A DNA stretch of 64,000 nucleotides from Prodigiosinella aquatilis (GTDB lineage Bacteria > Pseudomonadota > Gammaproteobacteria > Enterobacterales > Enterobacteriaceae): NCBI GenBank assembly GCA_030388725.1, contig CP128857.1, forward strand, positions 930,001-994,000, in the 5' to 3' direction. The translations under genes were made by a program, and so were the position numbers. The notes beneath the pieces are model-generated. The model did no database searches and was not told where the DNA came from. It saw nothing but the letters and a program-made list of their open reading frames with translations. Shown piece after piece: positions 18,713-28,328 of this stretch. Each line of letters starts with the position of its first letter. The stretch's first letter is position 1.

Positions 18713-18855
18713 AAAAACCTCTTGTCTCTGTGTCATGAGGTGATTCTATAAACCTTGTTATAGTATGTCCAATAACATGTATTATAAATGCATCAATTAA
18801 GACATCTAGCTGTGGTTGATATTGCTATTGAAGAGGAAAAACAGAAGGGAAAAAT

Positions 18856-18886
18856 AGTAAAACCCCGACATTCTCGGGGTTTTACT
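18856..18886. terminator. terminator between tehB promoter region and fumarase
   Basis: A 13-bp perfect stem (AGTAAAACCCCGA and its complement) with a 5-base loop lies 16 bases after the fumarase stop, with T-runs in both directions. It ends the fumarase transcript on the minus strand. Confidence 0.85.
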
Positions 18887-18902
18887 GGACTATCGGTGAT
18901 AT

Positions 18903-20546
18903 TTAGCCGCACGTGTTACATTTGTTAGGCGGTATCAGTTGGAAGAAGTCATTACCTTTATCATCCACCAGAATAAAGGCCGGGAAGTTTTCTACTTCAA
19001 TCTTCCAGATAGCTTCCATACCCAGTTCCGGGTATTCCACGCAAGTCAGACTCTTGATGCTGTTTTCTGCCAGGATCGCGGCCGGGCCACCGATGCTGCC
19101 AAGGTAGAAACCGCCGTGTTTATGGCAAGCATAGGTAACCTGATTGCTGCGGTTACCTTTTGCCAGCATGATCATACTGGCACCGTGGGATTGCAGCAGA
19201 TCCACGTAAGAGTCCATACGTCCAGCCGTAGTGGGACCAAGAGAGCCGGAAGCATAACCGGTCGGGGTTTTTGCTGGGCCTGCATAGTAGATCGGATGAT
19301 CTTTCACGTATTGCGGCAACGCTTCACCGTTATCCAGGAGTTCTTTCAGTTTGGCATGGGCGATATCACGAGCCACGATGATAGTGCCACTCAAAGAAAG
19401 ACGAGTAGATACCGGATATTGTGACAGTGTCTTTAGAATATCTGCCATTGGGCGGTTGAGATCGATATGGACAGCCTCACCCTCACCAGCCTGACGCAAG
19501 TGTTCCGGAATATATTTCCCCGGGTTCTGTTCCAACTGTTCCAGCCAGATGCCGTGGCGGTTGATTTTGGCTTTGATATTGCGGTCTGCGGAGCAGGAAA
19601 CCCCCATACCGACCGGACAGGATGCACCATGACGCGGTAGCCGGATAATACGTACATCATGGGCGAAATATTTACCGCCAAACTGTGCTCCCAGACCCAG
19701 ATTACGGGCTTCCTGCAACAATTCCTGCTCTAACGCCACATCACGGAACGCCTGACCATGCTCATTACCCTCTGTAGGTAATGTATCGTAATATTTGGTG
19801 GATGCCAGCTTCACTGTTTTCAGGTTAGTTTCCGCAGAAGTACCACCAATGACAAACGCGATATGATAAGGCGGACAGGCTGCGGTGCCCAGTGTGCGCA
19901 TTTTTTCCACCAGGAAGTTTTTCAATTTTACCGGTGTCAGCAATGCTCTGGTTTCCTGATACAAATAGGTTTTATTTGCAGAGCCACCACCCTTGGTAAC
20001 AAACAGGAATTTATATTCTTCGCCTTCGGTACTGTAAAGATCGATCTGTGCGGGCAGGTTAGTGCCGGTGTTGATCTCTTTGTACATATCCAGTGCCGCA
20101 TTTTGTGAGTAACGCAGATTGTCTTCGGTAAAAGTATTGTAAACACCGTGGGACAAGGCTTCTGCATCGTTACAGTCAGTCCACACACGCTGACCTTTCT
20201 TGCCGACGATAATCGCTGTGCCGGTATCCTGGCAGGTAGGCAGAATCCCCTTGGCGGCGATTTCAGAGTTACGTAGAAATTGCAGAGCGACATATTTGTC
20301 GTTTTCGCTGGCTTCGGGGTCGCTTAAAATATCAGCGACCTGTTGCTGATGAGCGGGGCGAAGCATAAAGGAGACATCATGGAAAGCCTGTTGTGCCAGC
20401 AGTGTCAGTGCTTGCGGGGCGATTTTAAGGATATCCTGGTTTTCAAATTGGGCGACGGAAACATAGTCGCTGCTGATCAAACGGTACTCAGTATTATCTT
20501 TATCTAGTGGAAACGGTTCTTGGTAATAAAAAGGTTTATTCGGCAT
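18903..20546 (-). CDS. fumA: class I fumarate hydratase (4Fe-4S)
   Basis: Iron-sulfur fumarase of 547 residues interconverting fumarate and malate in the TCA cycle. Likely cluster cysteines lie in LPTCQDTGTA, ACPPYHIAFV and ASCPVGMGVSC; the C-terminal beta domain has YASGSLGPTTAGRMDSYVD, and the protein ends CNTCG. Length and sequence fit FumA/FumB (548). Which paralogue it is cannot be told from this window; no second fumarase gene is adjacent. Confidence 0.93.
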   Translation of the reverse strand: MPNKPFYYQEPFPLDKDNTEYRLISSDYVSVAQFENQDILKIAPQALTLLAQQAFHDVSFMLRPAHQQQVADILSDPEASENDKYVALQFLRNSEIAAKGILPTCQDTGTAIIVGKKGQRVWTDCNDAEALSHGVYNTFTEDNLRYSQNAALDMYKEINTGTNLPAQIDLYSTEGEEYKFLFVTKGGGSANKTYLYQETRALLTPVKLKNFLVEKMRTLGTAACPPYHIAFVIGGTSAETNLKTVKLASTKYYDTLPTEGNEHGQAFRDVALEQELLQEARNLGLGAQFGGKYFAHDVRIIRLPRHGASCPVGMGVSCSADRNIKAKINRHGIWLEQLEQNPGKYIPEHLRQAGEGEAVHIDLNRPMADILKTLSQYPVSTRLSLSGTIIVARDIAHAKLKELLDNGEALPQYVKDHPIYYAGPAKTPTGYASGSLGPTTAGRMDSYVDLLQSHGASMIMLAKGNRSNQVTYACHKHGGFYLGSIGGPAAILAENSIKSLTCVEYPELGMEAIWKIEVENFPAFILVDDKGNDFFQLIPPNKCNTCG

Positions 20547-21110
20547 TGTTTTCTCACTTACAGCTGTATTAATTGTAGGTGTTAATCCTGTTAGGTTTAA
20601 TTTCCTTAGAGATTATCCCAATGGGCTGGCTTATTTTGCCATCATGAACCTGAGTCAGGCTTGCTACCCTGTTGTATTTTTTACATAGATCTAATTTTGA
20701 CGATTTTAGCATTTTGAAATCTATTGGGTATGGTCTTTTATTTATGTTCTTGTACCGGTCTTCGTCATTGTGGCAATCTCAATTGACGCTATGAAAAAAG
20801 CAATAAGCCTTATCATAGTAGGGTTTTACAACGCTTAGTACCACTTTGTTGTGTCACATTATTATTAATCTCTGTCATGTTTTTATTGAAAAAATAGCAA
20901 TGGTTTGCGCCCGTAATGTGTTTTTATAAACAGCATAAACATTAAATCATTTAATTAACTTACTTAATTAAAGTAAAGATGGTGAATGGATTCAATAACC
21001 ACTAAATAAATGTGGTTTATTGTTTAATTAATTCCCTGACGGGTTGCAATAACCATGCATCGTAAAAGAAACCGTTGTTACTGACATTTGCGAGAGTAAC
21101 GCCTGGATAT
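20547..21110. other. AT-rich gene-free region upstream of fumarase
   Basis: 564 bases with no credible coding sequence. It must carry the fumarase promoter (minus) and the 3' end of the LysR transcript. An imperfect hairpin around 20996-21025 (AATAACCAC ... GTGGTTTATT) may terminate the LysR gene. The remainder is AT-rich, with repeated TTAATTAA-like tracts around 20945-20975, and I see nothing else. Confidence 0.5.
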
Positions 21111-21980
21111 TTACTCTCTTTGTGCCAGCAGGTTGTCAATCATCCATAATCCGGCTGGACCCGGTGGGTGAGGGCGTGACCACGCGATATCTACTTTAAC
21201 GTGCTGTGGCCAGCCAGGTAGCATCAGTTCTGTTAGCTTTTGATTGCCGTACTGTGTAATGAGCCAGCGAGGAAGAATACTCCAACCGAATCCTTGCTCT
21301 GCCATTTCCAGTAACATCAGGTAAGAGGGCGCGGACCAGATGAGCCCTTCAGTCTGAGGACGTTCTCCTTGTGCGTAGGTATTCAGACACAATTGCCGCA
21401 CAGTGGCGAGTTGGCTGGTGGTTACGGTTGGCATCTGAGCCAATGAATGAGTGGCGGCAACGAACACGGACATCTCTGTTGTCACCCGTAGCCGCGACAC
21501 CGAAATATCCGTTGGATAGTGCGGCCGGGCGCGCAGTATACCCACATGAGCGCGCTGGGATTGCAATAGGTCAAGCACATCTTCATCTTCGGCAATCAGG
21601 CATTCAAACTCAATATCAGGAAACCGCTGGGAAAAGCGTTGTAAGACAGACTCATAATGGATGTTTTGCCAGGTTTCAGAGAGTACGAACGTCAGTTTTG
21701 GCTCGATGCTGTCTCCTAGCCGGATAGCTAATTCATCCAGTGCTTCGCTGGCTGACAGGATTGCTTTAATGTGTGTCAACACCTTGCGGCCTTCCGGGGT
21801 CAATACGGGCTGATGTCCTTGTCGATCAAACAATGTCAGCCTCAGGTCGGTTTCCAGATTAGCGATGGAAGCACTGATTGTTGACTGGCTTTTATGTAAA
21901 TGGCGTGCCGCAGCGGAAAAAGAACCGGTATTGACCGTTGTCACGAAAGCTAATAAGGATTCAGGAGAATAACGCATCAT
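21111..21980 (-). CDS. LysR-family regulator beside a PACE efflux gene
   Basis: LysR-type transcriptional regulator of about 290 residues. The start region is MMRYSPESLLAFVTTVNTGS; ATGs at 21980 and 21977 both follow GAGGT, the latter with better spacing. The N-terminal winged helix includes SFSAAARHLHKSQSTISASIANLE. The C-terminal part is a substrate-binding-like effector domain. It is divergent from the small efflux gene at 22070, the usual arrangement for a LysR regulator of a PACE transporter such as AceI; regulation of that gene is inferred. Confidence 0.87.
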   Translation of the reverse strand: MMRYSPESLLAFVTTVNTGSFSAAARHLHKSQSTISASIANLETDLRLTLFDRQGHQPVLTPEGRKVLTHIKAILSASEALDELAIRLGDSIEPKLTFVLSETWQNIHYESVLQRFSQRFPDIEFECLIAEDEDVLDLLQSQRAHVGILRARPHYPTDISVSRLRVTTEMSVFVAATHSLAQMPTVTTSQLATVRQLCLNTYAQGERPQTEGLIWSAPSYLMLLEMAEQGFGWSILPRWLITQYGNQKLTELMLPGWPQHVKVDIAWSRPHPPGPAGLWMIDNLLAQRE

Positions 21981-22069
21981 ACCTCTATCGTTTTTTTCGA
22001 TGGAAACTAATTTCTTTCTATTGATTATAGCGATGAAAATGGCCACTGTTTTATCAACTGTGGTGTGAA

Positions 22070-22507
22070 ATGAAAGAAAAAACCTTATGTGAACGGATGG
22101 TTCATGCCGTGGGATTTGAGGTCATGGCGATGTTAATCTGTGCGCCAGCGAGTAGCATTCTGCTGGATCGTCCGCTATTTGACACAGGTCTGCTCTCGGT
22201 GATGCTCTCTAGCGTGGCAATGATCTGGAATGTGATTTACAACAATCTGTTCGATCGGCTGTGGCCGGTAAGCCGGTTCAAACGACGTCTGTCCATACGT
22301 ATAAGCCATGCGGTTGGTTTTGAGTGTGGTTTTATCGTGATTGGTCTGCCGCTGGCCGCAGGGATGCTGAACATTACCTTGTGGCAAGCATTCCTGATTG
22401 AGATGGGTTTTTTCCTGTTTTTCCTGCCTTATACCGTCGCTTATAATTGGGTTTATGATACGTTGCGTGAGCGAGTTCTTCGACGTGAGAAGGTAGTGTC
22501 ACCTTAA
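22070..22507 (+). CDS. PACE-family (AceI-like) efflux transporter
   Basis: Small inner-membrane protein of 145 residues with four predicted helices arranged as two tandem bacterial transmembrane pair domains. The repeated motif is visible: ERMVHAVGFEVMAM in the first half and RISHAVGFECGFI in the second, plus WNVIYNNLFDR and YNWVYDTLRER. Family members export biguanides such as chlorhexidine, and possibly short-chain diamines. It starts 89 bases from the divergent LysR gene. Confidence 0.9.
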   Translation: MKEKTLCERMVHAVGFEVMAMLICAPASSILLDRPLFDTGLLSVMLSSVAMIWNVIYNNLFDRLWPVSRFKRRLSIRISHAVGFECGFIVIGLPLAAGMLNITLWQAFLIEMGFFLFFLPYTVAYNWVYDTLRERVLRREKVVSP

Positions 22508-22631
22508 ATCACGGTTGCAGTATACGCGTTGGCATTGCGTTAATCCGCGATAACTATTTTGCAGAGTACGGCGTATGCCGTTGAAGACAGGACAAATGTT
22601 ATCAGAGAGACAGATCGAATGCGGAGTAATG

Positions 22632-23288
22632 ATGACTTGCGATTTATTTGCCGATGAAATGCCCAGACGCTGGACAGAAAACCTGGCACCGGGTGCCGCC
22701 ATCTTGCATGGTTATGTGTGGGAACAAGCGCAGACACTGATCACCCTGATTGATGAGATTACCCACGCTTCACCGTTTCGCCATATGGTGACGCCAGGTG
22801 GTTATACGATGTCGGTGGCTATGACTAACTGTGGCCCGCGGGGATGGGTAACGGATGAACACGGCTATCGCTATGTGGCCGAAGATCCATTGACCGCTCA
22901 GCCGTGGCCTGAGATGCCGGCGCTGTTTTTCCAACTGGCGACTTTCGCCGCGCAGGCGGCAGGATTCCCGGATTTTTTCCCCGATGCTTGTCTGATTAAC
23001 CGTTATGACGTGGGGAGCCGGCTTTCACTACATCAGGACAAAGACGAGCAGGATTTTAGCCAGCCTATTGTCTCTTTTTCATTGGGGCTGGCCGCGACGT
23101 TTTTATTCGGTGGCATAAAACGTAATGATCCGGTCCACAGACTGTTACTGGGGCATGGTGATGTTGTGGTGTGGGGTGGGGCGTCTCGATTGTATTACCA
23201 TGCTGTTCAGTCGTTAAAAAACGGCCCACTTCCGGCTGGTATGCCTGGCGCATACCGCTTTAACCTGACTTTTCGCAAAGCCGGCTAG
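22632..23288 (+). CDS. alkB: DNA oxidative demethylase AlkB
   Basis: Fe(II)/2-oxoglutarate dioxygenase of 218 residues that reverses 1-methyladenine and 3-methylcytosine damage. The ATG at 22632 follows GGAG and gives MTCDLFADEMP, matching E. coli; the open frame extends further upstream without similarity. Iron ligands are in SLHQDKDE (His, Asp) and LYYHAVQ (His), with the 2-oxoglutarate Arg in RFNLTFRKAG. TPGGYTMSVAMTNCG is the nucleotide-recognition segment. No ada gene is adjacent. Confidence 0.95.
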   Translation: MTCDLFADEMPRRWTENLAPGAAILHGYVWEQAQTLITLIDEITHASPFRHMVTPGGYTMSVAMTNCGPRGWVTDEHGYRYVAEDPLTAQPWPEMPALFFQLATFAAQAAGFPDFFPDACLINRYDVGSRLSLHQDKDEQDFSQPIVSFSLGLAATFLFGGIKRNDPVHRLLLGHGDVVVWGGASRLYYHAVQSLKNGPLPAGMPGAYRFNLTFRKAG

Positions 23289-23436
23289 CAGGTTCCCGCC
23301 ACACTAACACGACGGTTTTCTCTGACTATTCCTGCTTAACCAAGTATTAATCCCATCATGAGTGGTGGCATTTTGTCATCAGGATCCTGTCGGGATCTTT
23401 CCTTTTTCTGAATGCATAACTGTGAGGTGCTTCAAT

Positions 23437-23462
23437 TTTTATACTTAGTTATACTTGTATGG
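23437..23462 (+). promoter_or_regulatory. ATACTTGTAT operator-like dyad upstream of manD
   Basis: TTATACTTGTATGG lies about 50 bases before the mannonate dehydratase start, preceded by a partial direct copy (TTTATACTTAG). A nearly identical dyad, TTATACATGTATCA, lies upstream of the GntR regulator gene at 33960-33973. The pair suggests a shared operator, most simply for that regulator; this is inference. Confidence 0.45.
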
Positions 23463-23512
23463 TAGTTGCATTAGAACTAAGCCGTTATATTGAGTTTAAA
23501 AGGATACGAAAA

Positions 23513-24727
23513 GTGAAAATTGTCAGTGCTGAAGTGTTTGTTACCTGTCCAGGGCGTAACTTCGTCACCGTGAAAATTACGACCGACAGCGGTGTGACCG
23601 GTGTGGGCGATGCCACATTGAATGGCCGTGAGTTACCCGTTGCGTCTTATCTCAAAGATCATGTCTGCCCGCAGTTGATTGGTCGTAATGCACATCAGAT
23701 TGAAGATATTTGGCAGTATTTCTATAAAGGGGCGTATTGGCGACGTGGGCCGGTAACCATGTCTGCCATTTCTGCCGTGGATATGGCGCTGTGGGATATC
23801 AAAGGAAAAGTTGCCAATATGCCAGTGTACCAATTGCTGGGTGGCGCTTCCCGCAGTGGTGTGATGGTCTATTGCCACACCACGGGTCACAGCATTGATG
23901 AGGTGCTGGATGATTATGCCAAACATAAGGAAATGGGTTTTAAAGCCATCCGCACACAGTGTGGGGTTCCGGGCATGAAAACCACCTATGGCATGGCGAA
24001 AGGTAAAGGTCTGGCTTATGAACCCGCCACGAAAGGTAACTGGCCTGAAGAGCAGCTATGGTCCACCGAAAAATACCTCGATTTCACGCCCAAACTGTTT
24101 GAAGCGGTGCGCGAGCGGTTTGGTTTTAACGAACATTTGCTGCACGACATGCATCACCGCCTGACGCCGATTGAAGCGGCCCGTTTTGGCAAGAGCGTTG
24201 AAGATTATCGCCTGTTCTGGATGGAAGATCCCACCCCGGCAGAAAACCAGGAATGCTTCCGACTGATCCGTCAGCATACGGTTACACCTATTGCCGTAGG
24301 AGAAGTCTTTAACAGCATCTGGGATTGCAAACAACTGATCGAAGAGCAATTGATCGACTATATCCGCACCACCATCACTCATGCAGGTGGTATTACCGGT
24401 ATGCGTCGCATTGCTGATTTTGCCTCTTTGTATCAGGTGCGTACCGGTTCTCATGGTCCGTCGGATTTGTCCCCGGTCTGTATGGCGGCGGCGTTACATT
24501 TCGACCTGTGGGTACCCAACTTTGGCGTGCAGGAATATATGGGCTATTCCGAGCAGATGCTGGAAGTCTTCCCGCATCACTGGACGTTCGAAGACGGCTA
24601 CATGCACCCCAGCGACAAACCGGGATTGGGCATCGATTTTGATGAAAAACTGGCTGCTAAATATCCCTATGAACCGGCCTATTTGCCCGTTGCGCGTCTG
24701 GAAGATGGCACGATGTGGAGCTGGTAA
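23513..24727 (+). CDS. rspA: D-mannonate dehydratase, ManD/RspA enolase-superfamily type
   Basis: Enolase-superfamily enzyme of 404 residues predicted to dehydrate D-mannonate to 2-keto-3-deoxy-D-gluconate. GTG at 23513 follows AAAGGA and matches the family N-terminus (KIVSAEVFVTCPGRNFVTVKI). The Arg in FKAIRTQCGVPG and Tyr in TTYGMAKGKG fit the ManD active-site loop. Metal ligands are Asp in LLHDMHH, Glu in WMEDP and Glu in AVGEVF, with the His of the DxH pair present. The downstream rspB-like gene completes the usual rspAB pair. Some RspA-type proteins have low activity, so the in vivo rate is unknown. Confidence 0.92.
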   Translation: MKIVSAEVFVTCPGRNFVTVKITTDSGVTGVGDATLNGRELPVASYLKDHVCPQLIGRNAHQIEDIWQYFYKGAYWRRGPVTMSAISAVDMALWDIKGKVANMPVYQLLGGASRSGVMVYCHTTGHSIDEVLDDYAKHKEMGFKAIRTQCGVPGMKTTYGMAKGKGLAYEPATKGNWPEEQLWSTEKYLDFTPKLFEAVRERFGFNEHLLHDMHHRLTPIEAARFGKSVEDYRLFWMEDPTPAENQECFRLIRQHTVTPIAVGEVFNSIWDCKQLIEEQLIDYIRTTITHAGGITGMRRIADFASLYQVRTGSHGPSDLSPVCMAAALHFDLWVPNFGVQEYMGYSEQMLEVFPHHWTFEDGYMHPSDKPGLGIDFDEKLAAKYPYEPAYLPVARLEDGTMWSW

Positions 24728-24759
24728 ATAGTGACAGTTAAAAAACAGGAATCCAGGCA

Positions 24760-25770
24760 ATGAAAAGTGTTGTGATTGAAACACCCGGAAAATTGATTAT
24801 TCAGGAACGTCCGCTGCCTCAGCCCGCCGCGAATGAAGTTCGGGTAAAAGTGAGCTATGCCAGTATCTGTGGTTCTGATGTGCATATCTGGCACGGACAC
24901 AATCCGTTTGCGAAATATCCGCGGGTTATTGGTCATGAGTTTTTTGGCATTATTGATGCGGTGGGAAAGGACATTGATGTTTCGCGTATTGGGGAACGTG
25001 TCGCCGTAGATCCGGTGATTAGCTGCGGACATTGTTACCCTTGCTCTGTCGGTCGTCCTAATGTGTGTAGCGAGTTACAGGTAATTGGCGTACATCGTGA
25101 TGGTGGCTTCAGCGAATACGCTTGTGCTCCTGCAACCAATGCTTACCGTATTCCTGATTCAATACCAGACAAGCTGGCGAGTTTGGTTGAACCGTTTACG
25201 ATCGCGGCCAACATTACTGCCTTTTTGCAACCGACAGCAAAAGATGTCGCGCTGGTATATGGTGCCGGGCCGATGGGACTCACCGCCGTTCAGGTATTAA
25301 AAGGTGTTTATAACGTACAACAGGTTATTGTTGCCGATCGGTTGCCTGAACGTCTGGCTATGGCAAAAGAAAATGGCGCTGACATTATATTGGATAATAG
25401 CCAGATACCTTTGTCTGACTTATTAAATGGAATTCAACCGACATTAATTATTGATGCGGCATGTCATCCTTCTATTTTGGCTGAAGCGGCATCATTAGCG
25501 TCGCCCGCCGCACGTATTGGTCTACTTGGATTTTCTGGCGAACCCAGTTTAATTACACAGCAGAGTCTGACCAGTAAAGAATTATCATTATTTACCTCTC
25601 GTCTGAATAGTCATCGGTTCCCAATCGTTATTGACTGGATGGTGAACGAGCTTATTAAGCCGGAAAAACTGGTAACACATTATGTTCCGTTAGAGAACAT
25701 AGAAAAGGCAATGAGCCTATTTGAGAAAGATCAGCGTAATTGTTGTAAGGTTATTTTAAGCGTTAATTAA
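24760..25770 (+). CDS. rspB: RspB-like zinc dehydrogenase (L-gulonate 5-dehydrogenase type)
   Basis: Medium-chain zinc dehydrogenase of 336 residues very like E. coli RspB. Relatives oxidise L-gulonate to D-fructuronate. Catalytic zinc residues lie in ASICGSDVHIW and IGHEFFG; structural zinc cysteines lie in SCGHCYPCSVGRPNVC; the cofactor motif is YGAGPMG. It starts 32 bases after rspA and is co-transcribed. A 55-base stretch of its interior (25418-25472) recurs, slightly diverged, at 27183-27238. Confidence 0.9.
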   Translation: MKSVVIETPGKLIIQERPLPQPAANEVRVKVSYASICGSDVHIWHGHNPFAKYPRVIGHEFFGIIDAVGKDIDVSRIGERVAVDPVISCGHCYPCSVGRPNVCSELQVIGVHRDGGFSEYACAPATNAYRIPDSIPDKLASLVEPFTIAANITAFLQPTAKDVALVYGAGPMGLTAVQVLKGVYNVQQVIVADRLPERLAMAKENGADIILDNSQIPLSDLLNGIQPTLIIDAACHPSILAEAASLASPAARIGLLGFSGEPSLITQQSLTSKELSLFTSRLNSHRFPIVIDWMVNELIKPEKLVTHYVPLENIEKAMSLFEKDQRNCCKVILSVN

Positions 25771-25842
25771 CACATCCAGGGAGGCAGCTAAGCTGCCTCT
25801 GTCCCTACATTACTAAAAATAAGTTAATATTTCGGAGCAATC

Positions 25843-27138
25843 ATGTTCAGGAATTTACGTTGGATTATTGTCTTTTTATTATTTATGGTTTACATGATTA
25901 ATTACCTTGATCGTGTGGCCTTATCTATTACTGTTCCTATGATCGAAAAAGATTTGATGATTAATGCTGAGCAGTTTGGCATGATTTTCGGTAGTTTCTT
26001 TTTTGGTTATGCATTATTTAATTTTATTGGAGGATTGGCGGTAGATAAATTTGGTCCAACATTAGTAATGGGACTCGCTGTTGGGTTATGGTCCATCTTC
26101 TGCGGTATGACGGCAATAGCAACAGGATTCTGGTCATTATTGATTTTACGGGTACTGTTCGGCATGGCGGAAGGCCCTATCTGTTCGTCGGCGAATAAAA
26201 TGATCAATGGATGGTTTCCCAAAAAACAGGCTGCTACCGCGATGGGACTGTTAAGTGCCGGATCGCCATTGGGAGGCGCTGTCGCCGGGCCTATTGTCGG
26301 GTATCTTGCACTCTCTTTTGGCTGGCGTCCCGCCTTTATGATTATCTGCGCGGTGGGTATTGTCTGGATGGTGGTTTGGTTTTTTATTTCATCAGACAAC
26401 CCAGTGAGTAGTCGGCACATTACCCAAAGCGAACGAGAACTGATTAATCAGCTTAAAGACGAGAGTCTTTCTGTTGAAGATGAAATGGCTCAGTCCGCGC
26501 ATGGACTTGGCTATTATCTGCGTCAGCCGATAATTCTTGTCACTGCCTTTGCCTTCTTCTGTTATAACTATATTTTATTTTTCTTTCTCAGTTGGTTCCC
26601 GGCTTATTTGGTGCAGGCACATGGCCTTAATATTAAAGAAATGAGCTTGACTACAGTTATTCCATGGATTGTCGGTTTTGTCGGGTTGGCATTGGGTGGC
26701 TGGATATCTGATAAGATATTCAAAATTACCGGACGGTTACTGCTTTCGCGTAAAATAGTCCTGGTTGTGTCTCTGTTGGCAGCCGCGGTATGTGTTGCAT
26801 TAGCTGGAACGGTTTCTAGTGTGATTCCTGCTGTTATTTTAATGTCTATATCTATTTTCTTTCTTTATATTACAGGGGCTATTTATTGGGCGATTATTCA
26901 GGATGTGGTACATAAAAGTCGTGTCGGCGGTACCAGCGGTTTTATTCATTTAATTGGTAGTATTTCAGGGATTGTCGGTCCGGTTGTTACCGGGTTTATT
27001 GTGCAGAATACAGGTAAATTTGACAGTGCCTTTATTCTTGCCGGTGGTGTGGCAGCATTGGGGGCAGTATTAGTATTGTTGGTAATTAAGACGCCCAAGT
27101 TATCAAAAGAATCATTTAAATCAGCGTCTATATTATAA
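25843..27138 (+). CDS. MFS hexuronate/hexonate transporter
   Basis: Inner-membrane major facilitator of 431 residues in the anion:cation symporter branch, with YMINYLDRVALSITVPMIEKDL at the first helix and 12 predicted helices. GAKs in this branch include ExuT, GudP and GarP. Located between rspB and the ketogulonate reductase gene, it probably imports the acid sugar used by these enzymes. RBS CGGAG precedes the ATG. The exact substrate (gulonate, mannonate, hexuronate or diketogulonate) is not readable from the sequence. Confidence 0.85.
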   Translation: MFRNLRWIIVFLLFMVYMINYLDRVALSITVPMIEKDLMINAEQFGMIFGSFFFGYALFNFIGGLAVDKFGPTLVMGLAVGLWSIFCGMTAIATGFWSLLILRVLFGMAEGPICSSANKMINGWFPKKQAATAMGLLSAGSPLGGAVAGPIVGYLALSFGWRPAFMIICAVGIVWMVVWFFISSDNPVSSRHITQSERELINQLKDESLSVEDEMAQSAHGLGYYLRQPIILVTAFAFFCYNYILFFFLSWFPAYLVQAHGLNIKEMSLTTVIPWIVGFVGLALGGWISDKIFKITGRLLLSRKIVLVVSLLAAAVCVALAGTVSSVIPAVILMSISIFFLYITGAIYWAIIQDVVHKSRVGGTSGFIHLIGSISGIVGPVVTGFIVQNTGKFDSAFILAGGVAALGAVLVLLVIKTPKLSKESFKSASIL

Positions 27139-27182
27139 TTTTCTCTGTTGTATTCAGAATATTTGGCGGGTATGTGTCATGA

Positions 27183-27240
27183 TGTTATTAAATGGAATCC
27201 AATCGACATTAATTATTGATGCAGCATGTCATCCTTCTTG
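27183..27240 (+). pseudogene. short diverged copy of an rspB internal segment
   Basis: About 55 bases match the interior of rspB (25418-25472) with about three differences; two of them are synonymous and one changes Pro to Ser. It reads LLNGIQSTLIIDAACHPS and then hits a stop. It sits in the gap between the MFS gene and the reductase gene. It looks like the last trace of a second rspB-type gene or of a duplication that included rspB. Confidence 0.75.
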
Positions 27241-27302
27241 ATCATGACTCCTGAATAGAAATAACAGTTATCTTTAACTCACATAATTAATGGGGGGGAT
27301 AT

Positions 27303-28328
27303 ATGCAAAGAATTAATTTTGATGTCATGAAAGCGACGGTGAAAAAAGCATTTCTGAATGTGGGATTAAGTGAAAAAAAAGCCGAGGTTTGTGCTCAGAT
27401 TCATACTGAATCCAGCTGTGATGGCATTTATTCACATGGATTAAATCGCGTATCCCGGTTTGTCGATTACGTTAAAAAAGGTTGGGTTGATATTCAGGCT
27501 GAACCCACTCAAGTTAAATCATTGGGTGTTATTGAAATTTATGATGGTAATCAAGGTGTCGGTATTACTAACGCCTTGTTTGCTGTTGAAAGAGCGACGG
27601 AAGTTGCACGTAAAAATGGCATCGGTATTGTTGCATTACGTAATACCACACATTGGATGCGAGGCGGCACGTATGGATGGAAAATCGCAGAAAAGGGGCT
27701 CGCTGCCATTTGCTGGACCAATACGGAATCTTGCATGCCAGCATGGGGCGCTAAAAATACCCGCTTGGGTAATAACCCTTTTGTGATGGCGGTGCCGCGT
27801 GAAAAAGGGCCGTTGGTACTGGATATGGCGATGTCGCAATATGCGTACGGAAAGTTACAGGTAACGCGCCTGAAAGGCGAACGTTTACCTTTCCCCGGCG
27901 GTTACGATAAAGAGGGCAACCTGACGGATGAACCCGGCCCGATTGAACAATCCATGCGTATTCTCCCTACCGGTTATTGGAAGGGTTCCGGTATGGCAAT
28001 TCTGCTTGATGCGATGGCCGCTCTGCTTTCTGCCGGTAATCCGACGAATGAGATCGATAACGTTGGGCGAGGCAGTTGTACCGGGGCCAGTCAGATTTTT
28101 ATCGTTTTTGATCCAACTCAGCTTGGCGGGAGTGATTTCAGTAATCGTATGGCTGATAGCGTAGCGGATTACGTTAAAACGTCGGAACTTGCCGAAGGGC
28201 AGAAAGAGGTTTACTACCCAGGAGAGCGTGAGATGAAAACCCGCAATGAAAATCGGGTTCAGGGAATTCCGGTCGACGATGGGGTGTGGGCTGAAGTTTT
28301 GGCATTGTCGAAATCGGTGATCGCATGA
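27303..28328 (+). CDS. yiaK: 2,3-diketo-L-gulonate reductase-like (Ldh2 family)
   Basis: NAD(P)H-dependent oxidoreductase of 341 residues in the malate/lactate dehydrogenase-2 family, closest in pattern to E. coli YiaK/DlgD. Conserved stretches are GVYSHG-like (GIYSHGLNRVSRFVDYV), ALRNTTHWMRGGTYGW with the catalytic His, and LPTGYWKGSGMAILLD. It probably reduces a 2-keto sugar acid in the same pathway as its neighbours. GGGGGG precedes the ATG by five bases. The stop overlaps the next start as ATGA. Confidence 0.85.
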   Translation: MQRINFDVMKATVKKAFLNVGLSEKKAEVCAQIHTESSCDGIYSHGLNRVSRFVDYVKKGWVDIQAEPTQVKSLGVIEIYDGNQGVGITNALFAVERATEVARKNGIGIVALRNTTHWMRGGTYGWKIAEKGLAAICWTNTESCMPAWGAKNTRLGNNPFVMAVPREKGPLVLDMAMSQYAYGKLQVTRLKGERLPFPGGYDKEGNLTDEPGPIEQSMRILPTGYWKGSGMAILLDAMAALLSAGNPTNEIDNVGRGSCTGASQIFIVFDPTQLGGSDFSNRMADSVADYVKTSELAEGQKEVYYPGEREMKTRNENRVQGIPVDDGVWAEVLALSKSVIA

